A DNA stretch of 64,000 nucleotides from Rhizobium sp. SEMIA4064 (GTDB taxonomy: Bacteria > Pseudomonadota > Alphaproteobacteria > Rhizobiales > Rhizobiaceae). The DNA lies in the NCBI RefSeq assembly GCF_003025035.1, contig NZ_PYJN01000022.1:124001-188000 (forward strand). The letters are read 5' to 3'. The notes below the pieces were generated by a model that saw nothing but the letters and a program-made list of their open reading frames with translations, had not been told where the DNA came from and did not search any database. A program made the position numbers and the translations under genes. This document shows positions 18,794 through 26,026 of this stretch, one piece after another. Every line of letters starts with the position of its first letter. Positions within the stretch are counted from its first letter, which is position 1.

Positions 18794-19435
18794 ATGGACT
18801 TCATACCCAGCTTGCCGACCCTTCTTGCTTTTTCGGCCGCGAGCCTGCTGCTGGCGGCGACCCCCGGCCCCGACATGACCCTGTCGATCAGCCGTGCATT
18901 GGCGCAGGGCAAGAAGGCAGCACTTTTCGTGGTCCTCGGCACCAGCCTCGGTATCGTCGTGCATACGTTCCTGGTGGCTTTTGGCGTTTCGGCGCTGATT
19001 ACCGCATCGCCGCTGGCCTTCACCATCCTGAAAACCGGTGGCGCTGCCTATCTGCTGTGGTTGGCGATCCAGGCGATCCGCTTCGGCTCCAGCTTGACGG
19101 TGAAGAAGGTCGATATCGCAAAAGGCACGCCGCTCGCCAACGTTTCGACCGGCTTTTGGGTCAATCTGCTGAACCCGAAGGTCATCATCTTCTTCATGAC
19201 CTTCCTGCCGCAGTTCGTCACGGCGGGCGATCCGGCCGTCACGCAAAAGCTCCTGTTCCTGGGTTTCTTCTTCATCATGATCGGCATGCCGGTCAACGCG
19301 CTCGTCGTGCTTGCGGCCGACGGCCTGTCGACCTGGCTGCAGAAGAACCGCGGCATCATGCGCGGCCTCGACTATGCCTTTGCGAGCGTCTTTTCAGTCT
19401 TCGCGGTGAAGATCTTCCTCACGCATTCCCGTTAA
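18794..19435 (+). CDS. LysE/RhtB-family amino-acid exporter
   Basis: A 213-residue exporter with about six membrane helices. The conserved N-terminal element is LAATPGPDMTLSISRALAQGKKAA, and the second is FWVNLLNPKVIIFFMTFLPQFV, which is closer to RhtB/RhtC than the exporter at 15042. The ATG at 18794 (MDFIPSLPT) has CGGAG upstream; a TTG frame extension to 18731 overlaps a hairpin and is not supported. The substrate is not identifiable. Confidence 0.88.
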   Translation: MDFIPSLPTLLAFSAASLLLAATPGPDMTLSISRALAQGKKAALFVVLGTSLGIVVHTFLVAFGVSALITASPLAFTILKTGGAAYLLWLAIQAIRFGSSLTVKKVDIAKGTPLANVSTGFWVNLLNPKVIIFFMTFLPQFVTAGDPAVTQKLLFLGFFFIMIGMPVNALVVLAADGLSTWLQKNRGIMRGLDYAFASVFSVFAVKIFLTHSR

Positions 19436-19519
19436 GTGCGGCACGGCTTGAAAAGCGGGCGAACTATCCGCACATATTATGCATGTTTAAGTTGGGAAGC
19501 GGTAGCAAACCTTGAAACA

Positions 19520-19912
19520 ATGCATAACGATCCAAAGTCTTCTTTTTGGCTGCGCGTCACCGACACCGAAATAAAGGTAATGCTTGTCGCCCTTGAATTG
19601 GCTGGCTTTTTTTTCGTTATGTGGGCAGTGCATGAAGCCAACGTCTGGCGGGTACATCACTTTCCACACGCTGAGGCCACCATTACCCGGATGTGGAACG
19701 AAGAGGTGCATCCAAGCAAGGGTGCCCCCTATACCGTGACGTTGGCGGAGATCATCTTCGTAAGAACGCATCTCGGCAAATCATACAACTGTGACGAGAC
19801 AATCGAAATCGGACGTCCTCCAGTGCACGTTTTAGTAGGCGACCATCTCGACATCGTTCCGAAATCAGGCACCTGCTACAATCCTTTGATTACCAAGGAT
19901 GTCCTGGGTTAA
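19520..19912 (+). CDS. Hypothetical protein with one membrane helix
   Basis: I do not recognise this protein confidently. From the ATG at 19520 it has 130 residues: a short polar start, one membrane helix (VMLVALELAGFFFVMWAVHE) and a soluble beta-rich part with VLVGDHLDIVPKSGTCYNP. The domain order (membrane helix, small beta domain with a xxGxxY-like strand) is reminiscent of DUF3592-type proteins, but this is a weak resemblance. Codon usage is less G/C-rich at third positions than the neighbours. No good Shine-Dalgarno precedes 19520, so the start is uncertain (19436 is also open). Its stop overlaps the convergent gene. Confidence 0.5.
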   Translation: MHNDPKSSFWLRVTDTEIKVMLVALELAGFFFVMWAVHEANVWRVHHFPHAEATITRMWNEEVHPSKGAPYTVTLAEIIFVRTHLGKSYNCDETIEIGRPPVHVLVGDHLDIVPKSGTCYNPLITKDVLG

Positions 19913-20316
19913 GGCAGCCCGGCGAACCGGCCGGCGATCCACCAATAGACGGTGCCGCAGACGGCACCAAGGAAGGCAAAACAAACGACGATGGTGATCA
20001 GATTGAGGGTCTGTGGTCCTTCCACACTCCCCGAGATCAGCACCGATGCCGCCGCTGACAGCAAGGCGCCGTAGAGGGCGTAACCATACCAGCGGCGCAT
20101 GCCGCGCCATTCGAAAATCGCAATGACGACGAGCGATGGCAGGATGCTGACGATCATCGCGAGCTTGGTCAGCGCCACGGTGAGCGCGAAGAGTTCGGGG
20201 GCCGCCGTTCCCGGCATGGTCCAGGCTGCAACGCAAGCCAGCACGAAACCCATCAGAACACAGGCGCCGAGATAGCCCCACAGGAGCCGCATCGGCCCGC
20301 GTAGACCAAGCAGCAT
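19909..20316 (-). CDS. Hypothetical four-helix membrane protein
   Basis: A 135-residue protein with four hydrophobic helices (near residues 12-35, 43-63, 75-95 and 105-125 of the reading frame), for example YLGACVLMGFVLACVAAW and LITIVVCFAFLGAVCGTVYWW. I cannot assign a family. It starts just after the rlmN stop, so it is probably in an rlmN operon. A TTG at 20325 overlapping the rlmN stop is an alternative start. Its stop shares bases with the convergent hypothetical gene. Confidence 0.6.
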   Translation of the reverse strand: MLLGLRGPMRLLWGYLGACVLMGFVLACVAAWTMPGTAAPELFALTVALTKLAMIVSILPSLVVIAIFEWRGMRRWYGYALYGALLSAAASVLISGSVEGPQTLNLITIVVCFAFLGAVCGTVYWWIAGRFAGLP

Positions 20317-20321
20317 CGATC

Positions 20322-21557
20322 TCAATCCTCGCCGTGGTTGGCGATCATCATGGCTTCGAAAGCGAGCCGTTCAGTCTTGCGCATGCGCTCGGATTCCGAC
20401 TTCAACTGGCCGCAGGCGGCAAGAATGTCCCGGCCGCGCGGCGTGCGGATCGGCGAGGCATAGCCCGCCGAATTGATGAAATCGGCAAACTTCTCGATCT
20501 GCTCCCAGTCAGAACACTGGTAATTCGTGCCCGGCCAAGGATTGAAGGGGATGAGATTGATCTTGGCCGGAATGCCCTTCAGGAGCTGAATCAGGCCTTT
20601 CGCATCCTCGAGGCTGTCGTTGACGCCCTTCAGCATCACATATTCGAAGGTGATGCGCCGGGCGTTCGAAAGGCCCGGATAGGCGCGGCAGGCGTCCATC
20701 AATTCCTTCAGCGGATATTTCTTGTTGATCGGCACCAGCATGTCGCGCAGATCGTCGCGCACCGCATGCAGCGAAATCGCCAGCATGACGCCGATCTCAT
20801 CACCTGTCCGATAGATTTCCGGCACGACGCCGGAGGTGGAGAGCGTGATGCGGCGCTTGGAGAGCGACAGGCCGTCACCATCGGAAGCGATCAGCAACGC
20901 CGTCTTGACGCTGTCGAAATTGTAGAGCGGCTCGCCCATGCCCATCATCACGATGTTGCTGACCTTGCGGCCTTCGGCGGGCATGATCGTCCCCTGCGGC
21001 GCTTCGCGGTCGGGGAAATCGCCCAGCCGATCACGCGCCAAGAGGAGCTGCGACAGGATCTCCTCGGCCGTCAGGTTGCGGACGAGGCGCTGCGTGCCGG
21101 TGTGACAGAAGGAACAGGTGAGCGAACAGCCGACCTGGCTGGAAATACAGAGGGTGCCGCGGCCCTCTTCCGGAATATAGACGGTTTCTACTTCGACCGG
21201 CCGGCCGGCGCCCCGCGGCGGGAAGCGCAACAGCCATTTGCGGGTGCCATCGTTGGAAACCTGCTCCTCGACGATCTCCGGCCGGGCGATGGTGAAATGC
21301 GTCTTCAGCATTTCCCGCATGTCCTTGGAGACATTCGCCATGGCATCGAAATCGGAGACGCCGCGCACATAGATCCAGTTCCAAAGCTGGCTGACGCGCA
21401 TCTTGATCTGCTTGTCGGCGACGCCCTTTTCCTTCAGTGCCGCCCCCATCTCTTCACGTGTCAGGCCGATCAGCGACGGTTTCGGCGAAAGCTCGACCGG
21501 CTGCGACACAGGCATCGGCTTCAGCTTGGATGGGGTCATGACATCGATCGCGGACAT
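20322..21557 (-). CDS. rlmN: Dual-specificity 23S rRNA/tRNA adenine-C2 methyltransferase RlmN
   Basis: RlmN is a radical-SAM enzyme that methylates A2503 of 23S rRNA and A37 of some tRNAs. The 411-residue protein has the [4Fe-4S] motif CSLTCSFC within [17 protein letters not shown]. Also present are the [10 protein letters not shown] segment and the [13 protein letters not shown]-terminus with the second catalytic cysteine. The start [11 protein letters not shown] at 21557 has TTGGAA upstream, which was preferred to the open frame up to 21674. It is followed by a small membrane protein gene. Confidence 0.95.
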   Translation of the reverse strand: MSAIDVMTPSKLKPMPVSQPVELSPKPSLIGLTREEMGAALKEKGVADKQIKMRVSQLWNWIYVRGVSDFDAMANVSKDMREMLKTHFTIARPEIVEEQVSNDGTRKWLLRFPPRGAGRPVEVETVYIPEEGRGTLCISSQVGCSLTCSFCHTGTQRLVRNLTAEEILSQLLLARDRLGDFPDREAPQGTIMPAEGRKVSNIVMMGMGEPLYNFDSVKTALLIASDGDGLSLSKRRITLSTSGVVPEIYRTGDEIGVMLAISLHAVRDDLRDMLVPINKKYPLKELMDACRAYPGLSNARRITFEYVMLKGVNDSLEDAKGLIQLLKGIPAKINLIPFNPWPGTNYQCSDWEQIEKFADFINSAGYASPIRTPRGRDILAACGQLKSESERMRKTERLAFEAMMIANHGED

Positions 21558-21730
21558 AGCATCATTCCAATGGTTCATATCGGCGATGCCCCAAAGCCGG
21601 AAAGCTGCGGGCGCGGGCAAGGCACTGAGATCAGAAGGTTCATCTGGTAGCGGGGCAAAAAATTGCAAATACACCGCTCGTCGGCGCGGCCTTTAGCATT
21701 AATTTCAGCCCGCGTCATCCCTCTTCAAGA

Positions 21731-21760
21731 AAGGCAAAAGGCCAGCCATCAAGGCCGGCC
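21731..21760 (-). terminator. Intrinsic terminator of ialB
   Basis: On the minus strand GGCCGGCC pairs with GGCTGGCC (21753-21760 with 21740-21747; one G-T pair), followed by TTTTGCCTTTC. It sits about 60 bases past the ialB stop. The A-rich side is at 21731-21739. Confidence 0.65.
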
Positions 21761-21821
21761 TCGTTGCGTCGGTTTCGAGAGAACCTTTGATCACTTTGAC
21801 GTGATCACGGCATCATCGATC

Positions 21822-22385
21822 TTATTTGCAGCTTTCGATCTGCTTTAGAGCGGCGGAAACGCCCTTCAGCGAGTAGGTGTAGGAGGTGCCGGTGCCCTTC
21901 TTCGAGGTCGCGGTGACCTTCAGCGAATGGCCGGACTTGAGCGCTGCGACGAGCGCCGGCTCCTGCGCGGCATTTTCGACCCAGGCAGCCTTGTCCTTGG
22001 TGAACATCACGAAAGTCTTGTTGTCGATGACGACGTCGACCTTGGAATTTTCCTTGAGCGGATAGCCCATCATCGCCTGCGGTTCGTAAGAGATGTTCTG
22101 ACCCGGACGCTGGGAAACGATGAAGAAGTTGTCGCCATGGTCGATGCCCGAAGCCGGCAACTTTGCCGTCGGCACCGAAAGGACGTAGCAGACCTTGCCC
22201 GCGCCGGACTGGTAGGAATAGGCGCCCCAGGCATCGAATTGCTGGATGCGCGTCGGAGCCGCCGGTGCTGCCGCCTGCGCCTGTGGGGCGGGCGCTGCCT
22301 GCTTCTTGGTCTTGGTCTGCGCGGACGCGATGCCGGTGCCGGCCAGAACGAGCGAGAGGGCGATTGCGAAGCTTTTTACAAACAT
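21822..22385 (-). CDS. Invasion-associated locus B (IalB) family secreted protein
   Basis: A 187-residue protein starting MFVKSFAIALSLVLAGTG with a clear signal peptide (cleavage likely after IASA). A basic and Ala/Pro-rich linker and the IalB domain follow: FDAWGAYSYQSGAGKVCYVLS, YEPQAMMGYPLKE and FTKDKAAWVENAAQEP. IalB-like proteins are periplasmic or envelope proteins; in Bartonella one member is tied to erythrocyte invasion. In rhizobia the role is unknown and is probably envelope related. The ATG at 22385 was chosen because the signal peptide starts there. Confidence 0.88.
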   Translation of the reverse strand: MFVKSFAIALSLVLAGTGIASAQTKTKKQAAPAPQAQAAAPAAPTRIQQFDAWGAYSYQSGAGKVCYVLSVPTAKLPASGIDHGDNFFIVSQRPGQNISYEPQAMMGYPLKENSKVDVVIDNKTFVMFTKDKAAWVENAAQEPALVAALKSGHSLKVTATSKKGTGTSYTYSLKGVSAALKQIESCK

Positions 22386-22715
22386 GGTTTCCTGCCGATT
22401 TCTTGCGGTCCAGAGCTCAAGGCGATTTAAGTAACGCACGCCTATGCTCGTGAGCTGCCCTATTTTGACTTTATTTAGGTTACCAAACCGTCAACGGGGC
22501 GGTAATTGCCCCTGATCTGTGCCGTTTCAGCCCAAGTGGGCCGGGCCTGAAACACATCAGGAGGAATTGGAAAACCCGGATGGCGGAACACCACCCTATG
22601 GGATCGATTTAAGACAGAAAGATTCGGGCAAGAGTTTGACCTCTCTAAAATCAGGAAGACCGCATAAAGGTCTGGAAACCCGGCAGGAATCCTGCCGGCG
22701 TCGATCGGAGGGGGA
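22386..22715. other. 330-bp intergenic region, no gene seen
   Basis: Between the ialB start and the YkvA stop I see no convincing gene. It contains the ialB promoter region (22386-22500, lower GC) and a nearly perfect short palindrome CCGGCAGGAATCCTGCCGG at 22680-22698. The palindrome lies just past the YkvA stop on the minus strand and may be its terminator, without a clear T run. An 84-codon open frame on the plus strand (22519-22773) has no sign of being real. Confidence 0.5.
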
Positions 22716-23114
22716 TCAAGCCGTTTTTACGGCCTCGGGTTCGTTGGCCAAGGCCCGGTCGGCGGCGTCATAATGCTCCTGCCGGATGTGGCCTTTGATC
22801 ATGCCGAAGGCGAGCGTCAGCACGGCAACATCGTCCGAAAAACCGATGACGGCGAAGAAATCCGGGATGATGTCAACCGGCATGACGAAATAGCCGAGCG
22901 CGGCCAGCAGAATGCCGCGGACGCGGGTCGGCGTCTGCGGATCGAGCGCGCAATAGAAAGCTGCGACGACATCGCGAGAAAACGGGATATACCGTGCTGC
23001 CTTGCGTAAGGTCGGCCAGAACTTGCTGCGCACCGACTTCTCCTGCCGTTCTTGGGTCTCTTCGTCACCAGGCATCAGGATTTCCCCGTACTTGATGTCA
23101 TCCATTCCGCTCAT
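22716..23114 (-). CDS. YkvA-family (DUF1232) small membrane protein
   Basis: A 132-residue protein with the DUF1232 core at about residues 58-108: ALDPQTPTRVRGILLAALGY, then YFVMPVDIIPDFF, then GFSDDVAVLTLAFGMI. This hydrophobic D-x-I-P-D-x-x-P-x-x-G-x-x-D pattern is diagnostic. The function of the family is unknown. The N-terminus is acidic and polar. Its neighbours are ialB downstream and phhB upstream on the same strand. Confidence 0.87.
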   Translation of the reverse strand: MSGMDDIKYGEILMPGDEETQERQEKSVRSKFWPTLRKAARYIPFSRDVVAAFYCALDPQTPTRVRGILLAALGYFVMPVDIIPDFFAVIGFSDDVAVLTLAFGMIKGHIRQEHYDAADRALANEPEAVKTA

Positions 23115-23170
23115 CCCTTTAGGAAGCCCTTGCTGGGCCGCTTAGACATATGGTGATCGGCACCCGCGAT

Positions 23171-23476
23171 TCAATCAGCTCGCCGAGCCGCAGCCTTTTC
23201 CATCGCTTTGGCGAGTTTGATGTCATGGTCCGTCAAGCCTCCGGCGTCATGCGTCGTCAGTTTCACGTCGACGCGGGAATAGACGTTGAACCATTCGGGA
23301 TGGTGATTGAACTTCTCCGCCGCCAAGGCTGCCTCGGCCATGAAGCCGAAAGCTTCGACGAAATTGCGGAATTTGAAGCTCTTCGACATCGAAAGGCGAT
23401 CGGCAGCCAATGTCCAGCCGCTAAGGCCAGCCAGGTTTTCATCGATTGCCGCCGGTTCCAGCTTTTCGTATTTCAT
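23171..23476 (-). CDS. phhB: 4a-hydroxytetrahydrobiopterin dehydratase (PCD/PhhB)
   Basis: The 101-residue protein is the full pterin-4a-carbinolamine dehydratase, which regenerates the pterin cofactor after aromatic hydroxylation. The signature [20 protein letters not shown] is intact, including the HHP histidines, and [13 protein letters not shown] completes the domain. The start [11 protein letters not shown] at 23476 gives the family length; the ORF continues to 23656 without homology and would collide with the divergent phosphatase gene. No phenylalanine hydroxylase lies nearby, so the partner is unclear. Confidence 0.93.
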   Translation of the reverse strand: MKYEKLEPAAIDENLAGLSGWTLAADRLSMSKSFKFRNFVEAFGFMAEAALAAEKFNHHPEWFNVYSRVDVKLTTHDAGGLTDHDIKLAKAMEKAAARRAD

Positions 23477-23512
23477 GGCAAGATTACTCCTCTTTATCGA
23501 TTGAACGATACT

Positions 23513-23995
23513 ATGGACCGTCACAGAATTCTGTTTGTTTGCGCCGGCAATATCTGCCGTTCCCCGCTTGCCGAAGGTATCTTCCGGCATCTTGCGACCG
23601 AAGCCGGGCGAGCTTCCGAGTTCGAGATCGATTCGGCCGGCACCGGCGGCTGGCATCAGGGCGAGAAGCCTGACCGCCGCTCCGTGGAAGTCGCGTCAGG
23701 CCACGGCGTCGATATCTCCGCTCAACGCGCACGCCGCATCGAGACAACCGATTTTCATCGGTTCGACCTGATCCTGGCAATGGATCAAGACAATTTGAAG
23801 AATTTGAGCAAAATTGCGCCTGCCGATGCACTCGGCAAGCTGCACCTCTTCAACGCCTTCACGCTTGGTAGCCCCAAAGACATCCCAGACCCCTATTATG
23901 GAGGCCACGAGGACTTCGAAGCGGTCTATACCATGCTCTTGGCTGGCTGCAGAGCGTTGTTGCCCATGGCGGGGAAAGCGCTGCGAGCCTCGTGA
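23513..23995 (+). CDS. Low-molecular-weight protein tyrosine phosphatase
   Basis: A 160-residue LMW-PTP. The P-loop is near the N-terminus: [15 protein letters not shown], with CX5R as Cys10-Arg16. The general acid motif DPYYGG appears as [12 protein letters not shown]. The enzyme dephosphorylates tyrosine on proteins; bacterial relatives often act in exopolysaccharide control, and no such cluster is present here. The ATG at 23513 was chosen because the open frame runs further upstream into the opposite gene. It diverges from phhB by 36 bases and its 3' end overlaps convergent thpR by 70 bases. Confidence 0.9.
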   Translation: MDRHRILFVCAGNICRSPLAEGIFRHLATEAGRASEFEIDSAGTGGWHQGEKPDRRSVEVASGHGVDISAQRARRIETTDFHRFDLILAMDQDNLKNLSKIAPADALGKLHLFNAFTLGSPKDIPDPYYGGHEDFEAVYTMLLAGCRALLPMAGKALRAS

Positions 23996-24522
23996 AGCGG
24001 GAAAATCTCTTCGGTGAGGTAGGGACCGCCGCCGACCGATTCGCGGGAAGACAGCAGCACGAAGCGTCCAACCGTGAACGGCGCCGTGTGGAAGTTACCG
24101 CGGCCGGAGAGATAGTGCACCACATCATCGACCCGCGACGACTTCAGCCGTGCGAGCGTGACATGCGGTGTGAACTTGCGCGGGTCCGGCGGCAGGCCGA
24201 TACGCTGGCAGATGCGCTCGATTTCGCCCTGCAGCGCGTACATATCGGGCGTCTGCGTGACGCCGGCCCAGACCGAATGCGGTTTCTTCGAGCCGAAGGA
24301 GCCGATGCCTTCCAACCGAAGCTGGAATTCCGGCCGATCGATGCGGTCCAGTCGCTCGACGATTTCATCGGCGGTACGACCGTCGACATCGCCAATGAAA
24401 CGCAAAGTGATGTGATAATTTTCAACGTCGATCCACCGGGCTCCGGGAAGACCGCCGCGCAACAACGAAAGGCTCATGGCCGCGTTGCGCGGAATTTCGA
24501 GGGCGGTAAAAAGTCTCGGCAT
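23926..24522 (-). CDS. thpR: RNA 2',3'-cyclic phosphodiesterase
   Basis: A 198-residue 2H phosphoesterase (LigT/ThpR). Both catalytic HxTx motifs are visible: ENYHITLRFIG near residue 43 and FTPHVTLARLK near residue 126. This group hydrolyses 2',3'-cyclic ends of RNA or can ligate tRNA half-molecules in vitro. The start MPRLFTALEIP at 24522 is the conserved one. Its last 70 bases overlap the convergent phosphatase gene; both proteins keep all catalytic motifs. Confidence 0.92.
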   Translation of the reverse strand: MPRLFTALEIPRNAAMSLSLLRGGLPGARWIDVENYHITLRFIGDVDGRTADEIVERLDRIDRPEFQLRLEGIGSFGSKKPHSVWAGVTQTPDMYALQGEIERICQRIGLPPDPRKFTPHVTLARLKSSRVDDVVHYLSGRGNFHTAPFTVGRFVLLSSRESVGGGPYLTEEIFPLHEARSAFPAMGNNALQPAKSMV

Positions 24523-24590
24523 AACGAGCACTCCCCGAATCTCTTGCAGATAACAGCAGGGAATCATGCATTTGCAGTCGGTGCAAGCTC

Positions 24591-25241
24591 CTATTTCGCG
24601 TGTGCGACAATCGTCCCAATGAAACTCGTCGCTACGGGCTGAAAACGTTGCACCATCACATCGACACCCTGCGGGTTCGGATGCATACCGTCGCTCAATT
24701 GTAAGTCCGCATGCGTCGCGACGCCATCGAGAAAAAATGGATAGAGCGGCAGTTGATATTTTTCGGCGAGCCGCTTGTAGATCGGGTTGAACTTGGCTGC
24801 ATAGTCCGGACCCATGTTCGGCGGCGCCAGCATGCCGGCGAGCAGGACGGGAATGTTGCGCTCCTTCAGCCGGCTGATGATGGCGTCGAGGTTCTTTTCC
24901 GTTTGTTCGGGCGGAATGCCGCGCAATGCGTCGTTAGCGCCGAGTTCGAGGATCACGCCGTCGGTCCCGTCCGGCACCGACCAGTCGACGCGCGACAGGC
25001 CGCCGGAGCTGGTATCGCCGGACACACCGGCATCGGCAATCGCCACATCCAGACCCTTGGCCTTCAGCGCCGCCTGGAGCTTGGCAGGAAATCCATCGCC
25101 TGGCGGAAGCTGGTAGCCGGCCATCAGGCTGTCGCCGAGGCCGACCAATTGGATCGTCCGCGCATCGGCGGCACCCGCAACGCCAAAGAAAAGACCGAAA
25201 GCAATGACAGCGAAGTGAAACACCGCAACTTTAAAACTCAT
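24591..25241 (-). CDS. tesA: SGNH/GDSL arylesterase, TesA-like
   Basis: The 216-residue protein is the periplasmic TesA-type lipase/thioesterase. A signal peptide (MSFKVAVFHFAVIAFGLFFG) is followed by block I GLGDSLMAGYQ with the catalytic Ser, the oxyanion GANDALRG, and the terminal DGMHPNPQG with Asp and His. It hydrolyses short esters or acyl-CoA-like substrates. The ATG at 25241 starts the signal peptide. It is divergent from the YbbA/YbbP-type ABC genes, the same association as the classical tesA-ybbA-ybbP cluster. Confidence 0.92.
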   Translation of the reverse strand: MSFKVAVFHFAVIAFGLFFGVAGAADARTIQLVGLGDSLMAGYQLPPGDGFPAKLQAALKAKGLDVAIADAGVSGDTSSGGLSRVDWSVPDGTDGVILELGANDALRGIPPEQTEKNLDAIISRLKERNIPVLLAGMLAPPNMGPDYAAKFNPIYKRLAEKYQLPLYPFFLDGVATHADLQLSDGMHPNPQGVDVMVQRFQPVATSFIGTIVAHAK

Positions 25242-25315
25242 GATCCATTCCCTAAATTCGCCGTAAGGGCCAAATCGCGCCCGCCACGGTCTCTGACGTA
25301 TATAGGGCGTTCGCA

Positions 25316-26026
25316 TTGGCAAAAACCATCATCGAGCTGAAGAAGGCGGATTTGACGCTCGGCAACGCTGCCGCCTCCGTCCATGTGTTGAAAGGCATCG
25401 ACCTCACCGTTGCCGAAGGCGAATCCGTCGGCATCGTCGGCCCCTCCGGCTCCGGCAAGTCGACTTTGCTGATGGTGCTCGCCGGCCTTGAAAAGCTCGA
25501 TAGCGGCGAATTGTTGATCCGCGACACGCCCCTGCATAGCCTGAGCGAAGATCGCGTTGCCGATTTCCGCGGCCGCAATATCGGCATCGTGTTCCAGTCC
25601 TTCCATCTCATCGCCAATATGACCGCGCTGGAAAATGTCGCCGTACCGCTCGAGCTGGCCAATGTCCGCGACGCCTTCGACATCGCCCGGCGCGAATTGC
25701 AGGCCGTCGGCCTGGGCGAGCGGCTGAGCCATTATCCCGGTCAGCTTTCGGGTGGCGAGCAGCAACGCGTGGCGATCGCCCGCGCGCTCGCCCCGTCGCC
25801 TGCCCTGTTGATCGCCGACGAGCCGACCGGCAATCTCGACACCGACACCGGCCGGCAGATCGCCGACCTGCTTTTCGCCCAGCAGGCCGAACGCGGCACG
25901 ACGCTGCTGCTCGTCACCCACGATCCGGCGCTTGCCGCCCGCTGCTCCCGCCAGATCCACGTTCGCTCCGGCGAAATCGAGGGCGACAGCGCCCACGCAC
26001 GGACCAATAAGGCGGCAATGGCATGA
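25316..26026 (+). CDS. ABC transporter ATP-binding protein, YbbA/LolD-like
   Basis: A 236-residue ATPase with Walker A GPSGSGKSTLLMVL, Q-loop VFQSFHLIANMTALENV, signature LSGGEQQRVAIARAL and Walker B LLIADEPTGNLD. These are LolD/MacB-class features. It starts at TTG 25316; I see no ATG that would keep the N-terminus IIELKKADLTLG. The next gene overlaps by four bases (ATGA) and encodes the matching FtsX-like permease. In E. coli the homologous pair YbbA-YbbP lies next to tesA. A lipid or hydrophobic substrate is likely but not established. Confidence 0.92.
   Translation: MAKTIIELKKADLTLGNAAASVHVLKGIDLTVAEGESVGIVGPSGSGKSTLLMVLAGLEKLDSGELLIRDTPLHSLSEDRVADFRGRNIGIVFQSFHLIANMTALENVAVPLELANVRDAFDIARRELQAVGLGERLSHYPGQLSGGEQQRVAIARALAPSPALLIADEPTGNLDTDTGRQIADLLFAQQAERGTTLLLVTHDPALAARCSRQIHVRSGEIEGDSAHARTNKAAMA

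Noticed and set aside
20334..21650. A 438-codon open frame opposite rlmN
   Set aside because: Mirror of the rlmN coding bias; rlmN carries a full radical-SAM motif.
22519..22773. An 84-codon plus-strand frame between ialB and YkvA
   Set aside because: Polar, repetitive composition, runs into the YkvA gene on the other strand, no domain, no good context.
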